Shown: piece after piece, positions 35,888 through 47,569 of the stretch
Layout: the number at the start of each line of letters is the position of its first letter
How positions within the stretch are numbered: position 1 is the first letter of the stretch
Source: Solen grandis
Lineage: Eukaryota; Mollusca; Bivalvia; Adapedonta; Solenidae
NCBI GenBank assembly: GCA_021229015.1
Contig: CM037782.1
Coordinates: 36,610,038-36,674,037, forward strand
Reading direction: 5' to 3'
Length of the DNA: 64,000 nucleotides
Program-made: the position numbers and the translations under genes
The notes under the pieces: generated by a model
Told to the model about the DNA's origin: nothing
Database searches by the model: none
The model's input: the letters and a program-made list of their open reading frames with translations, nothing else

Positions 35888-36145
35888 AGCACATTGCCGA
35901 GAGGGTAAAGTCGCTGATTTTTACACTTAACCCATCACCGCGTGGGTTCGACTCAGCCCCTCATCGCGTGGGTTCGAACCCCGACAGGGTAATTCTGATT
36001 GTCATGTAAGGAAGCCTTCCAGCTGGCTTGTGGTAGGTCGCTGGTTCTACCCGGATGCCTCCGTGGTCTTTCTCCACCTGTAACTAGCTGGACGTCGCAA
36101 TATGACTGAAATACTGTCGAAGCGACGGTAAACTCAAATAGTCAT
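35888..36145 (+). mobile_element. tRNA-derived SINE, copy 2, B-box region duplicated
   Basis: Same family as copy 1 (CTTCCAGCTGGCTTGTGGTA; TAGCTGGACGTCGCAATATG; CGACGGTAAACTCAAATAG). The segment around the B box is doubled in tandem: GCGTGGGTTCGACTC then GCGTGGGTTCGAACCCC, ~27 bp apart. It is inserted between the RNase H and RT remnants of a LINE. No clear target duplication seen. Confidence 0.82.
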
Positions 36146-36159
36146 GTCTTCAAGTATCT

Positions 36160-36560
36160 TTAATGAGAAATTTAGTTTTTTGTTATTGTTTTTTTGTAAT
36201 TCCAAGGAATTTGAATTCGTCAACGACAGGAATAGGAGTACCATCCAGCGTTAAATTTGGGTCTTCCTGATGATTTCTTAATAGATAAAATGTACAAACA
36301 GTGAATTTATAGCCATTTTCAGATGCTCACTTTTGTACTTTGTGAAGACATTGTTGAAGCTGCCTTTCAAAAGTATTCATTTTTATTTTGGATCTGTATC
36401 AAATCAAAAAGTCGTAAACGTAGAGCAAGCAACTCCAGGATTTAAACTTTTAACAATACTATTAATTTCAACAGTGAAAAGTAAAACGGAGAGAATGCTG
36501 CCTTGTGGAACACCCTGCTCTTGACTAAAACACATTGTTTCACGAGTGTGATTGTCTTAA
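36160..36560 (-). pseudogene. LINE reverse transcriptase fragment
   Basis: Minus strand: SQEQGVPQGSILSVLLFTVE (36530-36470) is the conserved RT GVPQGS block. Farther on are an eroded palm (FDTDPK) in place of the FxDD box, and the thumb phrase LDGTPIPV...NSLEL near 36240-36190. Several frameshifts. The GVPQGS type differs from the GVRQGEN of the two longer LINEs, so this is a different clade. Confidence 0.78.
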
Positions 36561-37440
36561 AACTTCCTGATTTGCAACACTTATTGATGGTTTGTGTCTG
36601 TTTTCCACCGTTTTTTTTTTAAACCTACTTCTTCAGCCTCAGACTCATTCTCGTTACTAACAATTTAGGTTTGATTTCTTGTATCGATCATTATGCCCTG
36701 CAGTTGATGTCATCTGCCGGTTTCTTAACAATTAAGCATTTCTCTGTTAGTACTCAGTGTACTGTGTGATGCTTCCAAATTATCTATTGCGTTGTTATTG
36801 CTGTCCGTCTTTTGTGCACAAAGCATCATTTTTACACAGGTATATGAAATATCTGAATCAGGAAAGTGTTTTTCGAGTTTGATTTCTTAATTTTCTTTAC
36901 TGGTATGGCTTTTTGTCTTGAGCAAGACCAGCTGAACTAAGAGTAAATCTCTTGCAGTCATTTTCAGTTCTTGCACGAATGTATTTTCCTCCTTGTACGT
37001 ATTTAGTTTTTAAACCTAGTTATCTCCTGATTAAAAAATCCATTTAATTTCAATATGATGCTTTTGTGATGAGATGCATTATAGGAATTCGTGCAGTTTA
37101 GAAATTGACCATTTTTGAACCTACATTGTACATGTTTTAGGATAAAGAACTCTATAATTTTTATGTAACAGTTATCACATATATATATGGTCCGGACAGT
37201 AACTTTTAAGATGTTCAAGATACCAGGATCACCATCGTTTAATAGCCGGTGGTGATTTTGCAAAAAAAAAAAAAAAAAAGAAATGATGGCCAGGGATCGA
37301 TCATCTGAGTATAGAGTTACCCAAGAAACAAGAAACATCAGTCTGTATTAATACATTTTTAAAAAATGGCCAGTAGTTTTGAAGGAGATGATCCCTGACA
37401 AGTTTGATCAAATTTTGTCCAGCAGTTTCAGATATGTTTA
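36561..37440. other. Noncoding, nothing recognised
   Basis: AT-rich; an A-run at 37262-37279. A 111-codon minus-strand ORF at 37003-37338 shows no domain and low-complexity Phe/Lys. Confidence 0.4.
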
Positions 37441-39155
37441 AAGACTTCATTACATACATATAAGGCAAATAAGCCCGCCCCTAGCGGCCGTGTTTTTTTT
37501 TAAATGGATCGGAATAATTTCAGCAACTTTTGTGAAGCTTCATCCAAGGTTCGTCCCTGCTAAATGGAAACAAATTTTATCCAGTGATTTCAGAGATGTC
37601 AAGTTTTCACTATATACATATAAGGCAAAATTAGCACCGCCCCTTGGCAGCAAAGCTCAGGGTGAGCGATTGTGATCCCGTGAGCGTCCGTCGTGCGGCG
37701 TCAACAATTTTTAGTGTTTACACTCTATCACCTTTCTTTCTTTAGTAATCATCTTCAAACTTTAAGACAATGTTTATGGCCATAATGTCTCGATTGAGTT
37801 CGATTATGGCTGAGATCCGTCAATTAGGTCAGGACTAATGCCCTTTTAATATTCAAAAAATGCCATATTTTCACGTTGTTTACATCTAGCATCTGCATCT
37901 TTCGAGCAATCATCTTCAAACTTTATGACAATGTTTTTGACCATAATGTCTCGATTGGGTTCGATTATGGCTGAGATCCGTTAATTAGGTCAGGAGTTAT
38001 GCCTCTTTTAATATTCAAAAATGCAAGATTTCACGTTGTTTACACTCTAGCATCTGCATCTTTTTAGCAATCATCTTCAAACTTTATGGCAATGCTTATG
38101 ACCATTATGTCTCGATTGGTTGATTAAAGCTAAGATCGTATTAGGTCAGGAGTTAGCCCCTTTTATAAAAAATGCCAGATTTCACTTTGTTACACTCAGC
38201 ATCTTCATTTTTAGCATCTTTTTTAAATTTAAAACCCTAATTTCAATCGGGTTTAATTATAACTGATATTGACTAGTTAATTGACTAGTGAATTTAGGAG
38301 TTATGTCCTTTTCACCATAAAAAAGCCAGATTTCACTTTTACACTCTAGCATCTTTATTTCTTAAGCAATCATCTTTCACAGGTGAGCCATCTTGGCCCT
38401 CTTTTATGGATCGGAATAATTTTAGCAACGTATGTGGAGCTTCACCCAAGGATCCCTGCCAAATTAAATTCTGTCCAGCGGTTTAAGAGGAGATGTCGTT
38501 AAACAATTTCACCATATACATATAAGGCAAATTAGCCCCGCCCCTGGAGGCTATGTTTCTTCCCCGATCGGAATAATATTAGCAATCTTGGTAGAGAATT
38601 ACCAAAGGAACATCTGTACCAAAATATTTTGAAATCTGGCCAGTAGTTTTGAAGGAGATGATTTTTTAAAGTTTTCATATTTTTTTTCCGTTGCCATGGT
38701 AACCAGAGTTCAACATGGATCAAGATTATTTAAGCAACTTTTGTGAAGGTTCTCCCAAGGATTATCCCTTCCAAATTTATTAAAATTCTGCCAAGCGGTT
38801 TCAGATTAGATGTCGTTTTAAAGATTTAACTATATACATAACTATATACATATAAGGCTGGAGGCCATGTTTTTTATCCGACTGGAATAATTTTAGCAAT
38901 CTTGGTAGAAAATTACATAACATCTGTAAAAATATTGAAATCTGGCTAATAGTTTTGAAGGAAATGAATTTTTCATATTTTTTTTACCCCATGGTAACCA
39001 GAGTTCCACATGGATCAAGTTTATTTTTGTGAAGGTTCACCCAAGGAACATCCCTGCCAAGATTAATCAAATTCTGCCCAGCGGTTTCAGAGACGCAAGG
39101 TGATCACTAAAGCTCACCTTGAGCACTGCGTGCTCAGGTGAGCTAAAATATGGCC
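37441..39155 (+). repeat. Nested modular elements ('TTAGCCCCGCCCCT' outer core)
   Basis: Outer core units contain ATAAGGCAAATTAGCCCCG, GGTAACCAGAGTTC and CAAATTCTG(T/C)CCAGCGGTTT, finishing with the hairpin AGCTCACCTTGAGCAC / GTGCTCAGGTGAGCTAAAA at 39112-39147. A second element (about 37636-38405), with a different core, is nested inside it. Confidence 0.75.
37636..38405 (-). repeat. Nested modular element, 'CATAATGTCTCGATTG' core
   Basis: Four diverged ~160-bp units (GTTTACACTCTAGCATCT; AAACTTTATGACAATG; TCGATTATGGCTGAGATCC) between CTCAGGGTGAGCGATTG and CACAGGTGAGCCATCTTGGC. Its core is the reverse complement of the 58140-58790 element. The last two units have many small deletions. Confidence 0.75.
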
Positions 39156-39659
39156 ATTTAAATGATAAAATTACTTTTGTTTGTGCCCAATGACATCCTT
39201 AGCGAGACATATGTATAATTAAACTCCTAGATTTTAGGTCAGTAGTCAGCATTTGAAAAAATTGTCGGCCATTCGAAAAATGGCCGCCACAGTCACCAGG
39301 GCGCTGTGCCAACTTGGATCCCCATATCTAAAAAAATAATCAGAAAGGGATATTCTATAGGTGTTTCAAGTTTTCTTTTATTAACCCAACGTGTAAATTC
39401 AACCAAAATATGATGGCACTCTTGTTTTAAAAAGGGGGAGATAAATTAGGTCAAAATAGATCTTAGAGATATGGCCTATGACGATAATGTATTCCTTGTG
39501 ATAATGAATAAGTATATGAAGATTGATGACATACCTTTTTATCGTCTAGAAGTTATTGCCAAGTTTGAAGTTTTTCATGCGACGACGACGACGACACCAA
39601 AGTGATTAAAATACATCGACAAATACATCGACTTTTTATTTCAAATACAGGACAAGCTA
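39156..39659. other. Unassigned noncoding, probable element remnant
   Basis: Contains GCCATTCGAAAAATGGCCGCC near 39268 and a (GAC)n-like GCGACGACGACGACGACACC at 39579, the latter typical of one end of the modular elements. Confidence 0.4.
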
Positions 39660-39661
39660 AA

Positions 39662-40697
39662 ACAAGAGGGCCAAGATGGCCCTGTGTCGCTCACCTGAGT
39701 AAGATGGCAGTGTTAGGCATAATGACAAAAAATCTGGCATCTAAAAGTGTTTTTCTAACATTTGACCAAGTGACCTACATATTGATCCTACCTGAATTTG
39801 CACTCAACTGGGAATTCATGCAGTCATCATTCATATTAAGTTTAATGAAGACTGGGACAAAAATGTAGGCCTCTAGAGTATTCACAAGGTTTTTCTTAGA
39901 TTTGACCTGGTGACCTAGTTTTTGACCTCATGCGACTCATTTTCAAACTCATCCAATATATCAATTAGACAAACATCCTGACCAAATCTATTGAAGATTT
40001 GGCTAAAACTGTGGCCTCTAGAGAGTTCACAAGGTTTTCCTTAGATTTGACCTGGTGACCTATTTTTGACCCATGACCCATTTCAAACTCATCAAATATC
40101 ATTAGACAAACATCCTGACCAAAATTTATGAAGATTAGGCCAAAACTGTGGCCTGTACAGTGTTCACACAAGCTTTTTCTAAGATTTGACCTGGTGACCT
40201 AGTTTTTGACCCCACATGACCCAATTTCGAACTCATCTGAGATATCATGTAGACAAACATCCTGACCAAGTTTCATGAAGATTGGGCCAAAATTGTGGCC
40301 TGTAGAGTATTCACAAGGTTTTTCTAAGATTTGACCTGGTGACCTAGTTTTTGACCCCACATGACCCAATATCGAACTCATCCGAGATATCATGTAGACA
40401 AATATCCTGATTAAGTTTTATGAAGATTGGGCCAAATTTGTGGCCTCTAGAGTGTTCACAAGGTTTTTCTAAGATTTGACCTAGTGACCTAGTTTTTGAC
40501 CCCACATGACCCAATTTCGAACTCATCCGAGATATCATGTAGACAAACATCCTGACCAAGTTTCATGAAGATTGGGCCAAAACTGTGGCCTCTAGAGTGT
40601 TCACAAGCAATTGTTGACGACGGACGACTGACGACGCACGACGGACAAAAGGCGATCACAAAAGCTCACCCGAGCACAAGTGCTCAGGTGAGCTAAA
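39662..40697 (+). repeat. Complete modular element, 'GACCTGGTGACCTAG' core
   Basis: Best whole copy in the window. Start hairpin ACAAGAGGGCCAAGATGGCCCTGTG...CGCTCACCTGAGT; about six core units of ~145 bp (CATCCTGACCA at 39974, 40111, 40258, then 40403 as a variant, and 40548); then GACGACGGACGACTGACG and the end hairpin AGCTCACCCGAGCAC / GTGCTCAGGTGAGCTAAAAA. The unit at 40040-40110 has lost about ten single bases compared with its neighbours. Confidence 0.88.
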
Positions 40698-40899
40698 AAG
40701 GCTCTTTTATCCAATGGATGCAGTCAAAATTAAATTAAAATCAAAGCAATGTTATCTTTTTTCTATGCAGTTCTCGTTCTCATTCTTCTAAAGGGAGTAT
40801 CCAATGTTAAAAAATAATATATTTTGGTATTATCTCTTTATTAAGTATATTGGGATGATCATTCTTTAGAGATTATTTCCTGATAGATGCCGTAATTAA

Positions 40900-43300
40900 C
40901 ATTTGTGACAAACTTAAACATTTGTGACAAATTTATTATCAATGTTTTCCTATAAGGACACTACCTGTTCAGTAGATAAAGCGAAATTGTTGACATTAAC
41001 AAAGGAAACAGGTGACACGCACTATAATATCACAATCTTTCTCACTGAGCATATTGTGCTTTATATTCAGTAAATGAAGAGATTAAGAAATGAAAAGAAA
41101 TCATTGACAATAAACAATGGCAACAGATGACATACAATCGGTACACAATAGTTCTCACTGAGCATATTGTGCTTTCTGGTTCAGTTGATGAAGAGATATT
41201 ATTTACAGGAAATTATTGAAATAAACAATGACAAAAGATGAAATACAGATATGACAATAGTTCTCACTTAGCATAATGTGCATTAGATGAAGAGATTTAC
41301 AGCAAATTATTGAAAATAAAGAGTGACAACAGGTAAAATACAATCAGCGATCACAACATTTCTTAATTATGACAATATGTTTTCTGTTCAGTAGATGTAG
41401 AAATATAATGTACATCAAATTATTGACAATAAACAATGGCAATATGTAAAATACCGTAATCACAAAAGTTCTAACTGAGCACATTGTTATGTATGATAAG
41501 TAGATACAGAGATTCTATTTACAGCAAATTATAGACAATAAACAATTTTAACAGATGACATATAAACAGTGATCATGATATTTCTCACTGAGCACATTGT
41601 GTTATGGTCAGTAGATTTTGAGATGCTTTCTTAAAAGAACAAATTAATGACAATAAACATTGCAACCACTCGCGGATTCAAGGTGGTGGGGGCGCACCGC
41701 GCCTCCTCTAAAATTCCCCGACCAGATATAAATTTTGACACACATTCCCTCAAAAACTCACAAGAAAGCATTATTTCACAGCTTGAAATTAAATAAGTTC
41801 GCTTGATCCCCAGTCCAACATGAACTACACCCTGTTTAATGCTCGGGTAAAGCGGCAAGTCGCTTGCATTACCACTACCTAAATTTTTTTAATATAGCGC
41901 CCCCACCGTAACTCCTGGATCCGGCTAATGCAACAGATGGCCACAATAGAACTGATCATATTGTGTTCTGTTCAGGAGATGTAGAGATGCTTTTTAGAAC
42001 AAATTATTGACATTAAATAATTTCAATGACAACGTGACATACAAACAGTTATCACAATAGTTCCCTCTGAGTATATTACGAATGGTGTTCTGTAGATGAA
42101 GCAATTTTTACAATAATTTTTTGAAAATAAACAATTGAAACAGATGACATACGATATGTGATCTCAAAAGTTATCACTGAGCACATTGTGATTTATGATC
42201 AGTAGATGTAGAGATGCTATTTACAGCAAATTATTAACAAGAAACAATGGCAACAGATGTCATACAAAGTGTGCTCTCATTAGTACTCACAGAACACATT
42301 GTGATTTCTGTTCAGTAAATGTCGAGATTCTGTTTCGAGCAATTATTAACAAAACAAAGGATAACAGATGACATAAAAAGTGTGATCTCAGAAGTTATCA
42401 ATGAGCACATTGTGATTTATGTTCAGTAGATATAGAGGTGCTATTTTCTGCAAAGTTTTGACAATTAACTGACAAACAATGATCAGAATAGTTCAAACCG
42501 AGTACTAGATGAGCGAAGCTTTTTACGACAAATTATTGACAATAAACAATGTCAACAGGTAAAATACAAACAATGATCACAATAGTTCTAACCAAGTTCT
42601 AGATGTAGCAAAGCTTTTTACGACAAATTTTTGACCATAAACAATGTCAACAGGTAAAATACAAACAATGATCACAATAGTTCTAACCAAGTACTAGATG
42701 TAACGTAGCTTTTTACGACAAATTATTGACAATAAACAATGTCAACAGGTAAATACAAACAATGATCACAATAGTTCTAACCAAGTACTAGATGTAGCAA
42801 AGCTTTTTACGACAAATTATTGACAATAAACAATGTCAACAGGTAAAATACAAACAATGATCACAATAGTTCTAACCAAGTACTAGATGTAGCGTAGCTT
42901 TTTACGACAAATTATTGACAATAAACAATGTCAACAGGTAAAATACAAACAATGATCACAATAGTTTTAACTAGCATTCTCTGCATTCTGTTCAGTGAAT
43001 GTAGATATGCTGTTTACAGAAAATTACTGACAATAAACAATGACAACATATGACATACAAACGGTGATCGCAATAGTTCTGAGCATATTGTGCTTCATGT
43101 TAAAAAGATGTTGAGATAATATTTACAAGTTACTGACAAGTAACAATGGCAACAGGTGACATAAAATCAGTGATCAAAAAAATTATCACCAATCATTAAT
43201 TCATTATGCTTTCTGTTCGGTAGATGTAGATATATTAGTCACGGCAAATCATTGACATAAAAAATTGCATCAGGTAAAATAGATATGGTGATGGAGGACG
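40900..43300. repeat. Satellite, ~95-105-bp monomers, homogenised centre
   Basis: Monomers carry AAATTATTGACAATAAACAATG, CAACAG(A/G)T(G)A, ATACAAACA(A/G)TGATCACAA and TAGTTCTCACTGAGCA. At 42456-42970 five monomers are nearly identical with a strict 94-95-bp period (GTCAACAGG at 42551, 42646, 42741, 42835, 42930). Toward both edges monomers are diverged and irregular (~95-125 bp). One monomer is split by a 272-bp insertion at 41667-41938. Confidence 0.92.
41667..41938. mobile_element. MITE-like insertion in the satellite
   Basis: The insertion splits a satellite monomer between two TGCAAC copies (41661-41666, 41939-41944; ATTGCAAC/AATGCAAC over 8 bp, 7/8). The ends are imperfect inverted repeats: GCGGATTCAAGG...GGTGGGGGCGC on the left and, reversed, CCGGATCCAGGAG...GGTGGGGGCGC on the right. 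An 8-bp duplication would suit a hAT-like element; superfamily uncertain. The 75-codon minus ORF inside is not convincing. Confidence 0.72.
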
Positions 43301-44341
43301 GTATGTAACAACAATTACTGTATCTTTAATGTGCAAACTCATGTATTCCAAATCTGATATGTGCAGATCTATCACCTGACAATCAATACTGGATTTACTG
43401 TGAATAAATACATCCCGCCAGGCAGATCGCTGAAGTTCGTTGGTATAAGCTATTTGCTGATTTTATTGAATACTTTAAAATCCTTGAGGACTAGACTGTA
43501 TGTTTGATAGGCAAGTAAAAATTTGGACTCTATTATGTAACAACCATTTAAGGATGATACACGACTAAGCGCCACTTACGCTTGTCCAGGAGTAAATATT
43601 TTGACAGATGAAACGACTGCTTCTGAAGTGCTGTCAGATCTTGAACCTTATGAGATGTACATGTCCAGACTAATCTTTTAGGAAATTGTTTTCTTCTTGC
43701 CTGTCATTTTGAACAACATAGTATCCAATAATGTTCTTTCTTGATTTGACCTGTTGGTGGTACGATTCGTCCTGGTACGCATGTGCAAAATGCTACACTT
43801 CGTCGTACTTCTGCATAATGCTAGAATAATCTCTCTTCAATAAGCTGAATTGGCCCTAATAAAATGTATATGTTAATTTGGTTTCCATTATTCGATTATG
43901 TTAAGTGTGTAATGCTTACTGCCTAGTGCTATGTGTCAACTTGATTTTGACAAGTCCTATTACATTTGCATATGAATTACATGTACGGTTTTAACTCTTT
44001 ACGTTTACGTAAGAGACCTTTTAAGAAATGCTATCAAATTACCATTAATTTACAATTTTTATAAACATATATTCTTGCACTTCTTATTTGGTAGTTAACA
44101 GAAAGCGTTTAGCACTATACACTTCTCAAAAGAAATGAAAGAATGTTACATGTATGCTTACACTTCTCATGTGTTATGTATCATTTGGAAGTTTGCACCT
44201 TGTTCTTAACATATTGGCATATTATTATCCATTAAGCACAAAGCATTTAGCATTACACAATTGACATTCAAAATCGTCTAACAAAAAGGTAATAAGACAT
44301 CATTGAAAAGTATACATACATGCAAGCACATGCCATCTTTC
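43301..44341. other. Noncoding, nothing recognised
   Basis: Unique-looking AT-rich DNA between the satellite and the next modular element. Confidence 0.4.
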
Positions 44342-45630
44342 AACAAGAGGCCCAAGGGCCATAGACGCTCACCAGAGTACATCTGCATTTTAAAATGAAA
44401 CTGTAACAAGGAATGTTTAACTGTGACTATTTTATGTGGTTCCTTTTGAGAGTATCAATATGAGTCTATATGAAGGAAAAGGTTAAATCAGTGACAGTTT
44501 TTAATCTGGAAAAAGCAGCTAAAACAATCATGAGTAGCCTAAAAGTAATTTTCTACCTTAATGTCCCACATACTCTCGACACCATAGTAATTCCATCCCT
44601 ATACACTATGGAGCAGTGCGGTTGTGATTCACAAGCGCTAACATTTTTAGAAAATACAGTGTTATCATGCAACTTAAAACACACTGGACAATCGACGGTC
44701 ATGTAATCTCATTCATTTCAACCAGTTAATAAATTCTTGGCTTATCTTTTTGTTTTGAAAACACTTTTCGCAAACCGATAAGTATTATTTTGTTAAAACA
44801 TTTAAATGGTGGATCACGGAATCAGAAACACACTAAATCGGGGAAAATATTGTGTATTGAAGAGTAGATGGGGCCAAATTTCGGCACCAAATTGGCCTTT
44901 GCACAGTAGAAGAATTTTGATGTTTTCTATATAGAGTATATAAGGGAATTAGCCAACCCCCTAGGGACCTCATTTTTTTAGGAATTAACTTTATTTTAGC
45001 CATATTGGTATACATTCATGAGGTGACCATTTGGGCCAAAGGAAATTAAATTCTCACAGCTGGCTTCATAAAAAAAGTATTTGATGTTTTCTATATAGAG
45101 TATATAAGGAAATTAGCCAACCCCCAGGGGCCTTATTTTTCAAGGGATCAACTTTATTTTAGCAATTATGGTAGACATTCATGAGCTGACTACTTGTGCC
45201 AAAGGAAAATAAATTCTGACCATTTGTTTCAGAGGAGATGATTTTCAAAGTTTTCAATTATTTTTTCTATTTGTTGCCATGGCAACCAGAGTTCTTCATG
45301 AATCAACTTTATTTGAGCAATTTTTGTAGAGGCCCACCCAAGGATCATACATGCCAAGTTTTATCAAATTCTGTCCAGCGGTTTCAGAGGAGATGATTTT
45401 CAAAGTTTTCAATTATTTTTTCTATTTGTTGCCATAGCAACCAGAGTTCTTCATGGATCAACTTTATTTGAGCAATTTTTGTAGAGGCCCACCCAAGGAT
45501 CATACATGCCAAGTTTTAACAAATTCTGTCCAGCGGTTTCAGAGATGTCTTTTAAAGCAAATTGTTGACGATGGGCGAAGGGTGATCCCAATAGCTCACC
45601 CTGAGCACAAAGTGCTCAGGTGAGCTAAAA
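44342..45630 (+). repeat. Modular element, 'AGCCAACCCCC / GGTTTCAGAGGAG' core
   Basis: Start ACAAGAGGCCCAAGGGCCAT...CGCTCACCAGAGT; several core units (GCCAACCCCCTAGGGACC; GTTGCCATGGCAACCAGAG; AAATTCTGTCCAGCGGTTTC); then TTGACGATGGGCGAAGG and the hairpin AGCTCACCCTGAGCAC / GTGCTCAGGTGAGCTAAAAA at 45593-45629. The core is shared with 37441-39155 and 61040-61697. Confidence 0.8.
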
Positions 45631-46000
45631 AGCATTCGGAAGTAAGCATGTTGTAATGCTTACATAAATAATCTTACATACGTAACTTGTCATATAAATT
45701 TAAACACCTTTCAAGTACAGTTTTACATCGCGTCATTTTTCCTAAGCGATCATTTTTTACCTAATCCCCAGGTTCAATGCAAATATGTTTTGGGCAAATT
45801 TTCTGAAGTCTCAAAATTATGAGCATCAACTTGATCATTTGGTGGACATATCTTAAGAGCTAATACTTGTTTTCAAGTTTCTTTGCATTGCAGCATGCTT
45901 TTGCCTCTTTTTGATTTGATTCGATACTCATTAGGAACCTCACCCCTTTGCTGCATGAATTTTTAAGAAATTATCATTCCACAAGTTATAGTGTAGAAAG
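45631..46000. other. Noncoding, nothing recognised
   Basis: No repeat or exon signal beyond AT-rich sequence. Confidence 0.4.
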
Positions 46001-46134
46001 TTTTTAGCTCACCTGGCAGGAAGTGCCCAGGTGAGCTTTTTGGACCAGCCTTTGTCCGTCGTCGTTAGTCGTAAACAATTTACTTAAAAATCTTCTCTGA
46101 TTACTGATGGGAAGGATTACAAGGATGTTCCTAA

Positions 46135-47284
46135 AGGCCCGATCCCACTGGCCGATGGACAGAAAACGTATGCAAAAAGTATACAGCGGACGTGAAAAAT
46201 TTTAGGGGTGGCTCCATCCGTTTTCATCCGCTCTAGAAATGGATAAAAATGGCGAAAATTTGAGGAAAACCGAGCGGAAAAGAACGGATGTGGGTAGTAT
46301 GTAGCGGGGATGTTAAACGAATATTCATGGGAAGCCTGGCGGATGAAAGCGGATGGAAGTGGATGACAGCTACGAATGTGTTACCGGGGATAATTTCGAA
46401 GTGATGGAATGCACGAGGGTCTTCATTCCTCAGCTCCACCATCAACTGGTCATACAGCCCAAACTCCATTCTTCTCAAGATCCATCCCCGGACCCACATA
46501 GCTCTTGGACGTCTCCTTCTTCGTCTTCTTCTCCTTCTGTCTAAAACTTGATACAGGTTGAACATGTTCTGGTTTTGCTGTTGAATAAGTGCAGCTATCA
46601 TGTGGATTCTTTGATCATCCATGGTTGAGAACAATTGATGATGTTGAAGACCAAGACCAAGGGTGATAAGGTCTGTACACCACGGCAGTTCGACTCATAC
46701 TGAGATCCAGATGATTTTTCTACCCCTTTTTATACAAAATATCAGTTCTCCGCTAGGTGTCCATCTACATACTCTAGGCATACTACAGACAACCTAAATA
46801 TACGAGATACATCCCAGATACAGACGCTTTGTCCGTTTTGAATACTTTGTATACGAGATGCCTACGCTTACATCCTTTCTATTTCCGTGCTACTAACGAT
46901 GTATAGACGTTCCATGTACCCTATCTTTACCCCCTCTTTCCTTTTTCAGCAGCAGCGGATGTGAGTTGCGAGGATGCACATAGGATGCGGAGAGGATACA
47001 GCGGACATTTAACGGATGATAACGGACATAGAACGTTTGTTGATCGTACATGTTGCGGATTTAAATCGTACACGGCGGAAAGTTCATCCGTTCTAAAAGT
47101 TTTGTGCAGCTCAAAACTTTTTGCGCGGATGAAATCACGATGGACGGACTCTCGATGGATAGAGCGTATGAAACACGTATGCAATAAGTACACAACGGAT
47201 GCATAGCGTTTTCCAACGGATGGCAAAGGTTTTTTTTACGTTTTACATCCTCTTTGCATCCGTAAGTGCAGTGGGACCGGGCCT
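46135..47284 (-). mobile_element. Non-autonomous PIF/Harbinger element with TIRs and TAA duplication
   Basis: Left TIR AGGCCCGATCCCACTG, right TIR (reversed) AGGCCCGGTCCCACTG, 15/16 identical, flanked by TAA on both sides (46132-46134, 47285-47287), the 3-bp duplication typical of PIF/Harbinger. Both subterminal regions are crowded with CGGATG/CGGACG motifs in either orientation (GCGGATGAAAGCGGATGG; TTTAACGGATGATAACGGAC), plausible transposase or Myb-partner binding sites. Internally, on the minus strand, is the N-terminus of a Harbinger transposase preceded by a TATA-like GTATAAAAAG (46727-46736). The catalytic DDE domain is gone, so the element must rely on another copy. Confidence 0.87.
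46233..46622 (-). pseudogene. N-terminal fragment of Harbinger transposase
   Basis: From the ATG at 46622 (MDDQRIHMIAALIQQQNQ) the frame continues through a run of ten Arg, then MWVRGWILRRMEFGLYDQLM and ELRNEDPRAFHHFEI. The W-R-W-x-RR-x-E(F/Y)G-x-Y...L-x-EDP-x-x-F pattern is the conserved N-terminus of HARBI1-like nucleases. After about residue 85 the frame runs into unrelated sequence and the TIR-proximal CGGATG repeats; the DDE domain is absent. The arginine run comes from CGT/CGA-type codons and may be expanded. It could yield a short DNA-binding or dominant-interfering product, but that is speculation. Confidence 0.8.
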
Positions 47285-47569
47285 TAAGGTAATCCCCTAT
47301 AAATATTTTCAAATGGTTCCGGTTTGCTGCATAATTGATCACAGGAGCAAAAACAAATTTTGAAACCACAAGGCCTGCAGTTCAGATATTTGGTGTGTAG
47401 CATTGTCTAGTTGATCTATACCAGGTTTGTTCAAATCATGGTCCTGGGGTCAAATTTGGCTCCGCCATAGGGGTCACTTAATTTAAATAAGCTAATATAG
47501 GGGAAAAAAATTGAAGAAAAAAAAAATTCTTCTTAGAAACCACAAAGCTTTTTGGCCATCTTGTTTCTT

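Larger units (their letters stand above)
46001..47567 (-). repeat. Modular element in reverse, split by a Harbinger
   Basis: Starts TTTTTAGCTCACCTGG with hairpin 46006-46036 and TTTGTCCGTCGTCGTTAGTC. The core (GTGTGTAGCATTGTCTAG; GGTCCTGGGGTCAAATTTGG) resumes after 47287, and the end is GGCCATCTTGTTT at about 47567. A 1150-bp Harbinger derivative interrupts it. Confidence 0.75.

Noticed and set aside
37003..37338. 111-codon minus-strand ORF
   Set aside because: Phe/Lys-rich, spans a poly-A run, no domain or splice partners.
46233..46634. Full transposase gene in the Harbinger element
   Set aside because: Only the N-terminal domain is recognisable, the DDE motifs are absent, and the first listed Met is a TTG codon; the ATG is at 46622.
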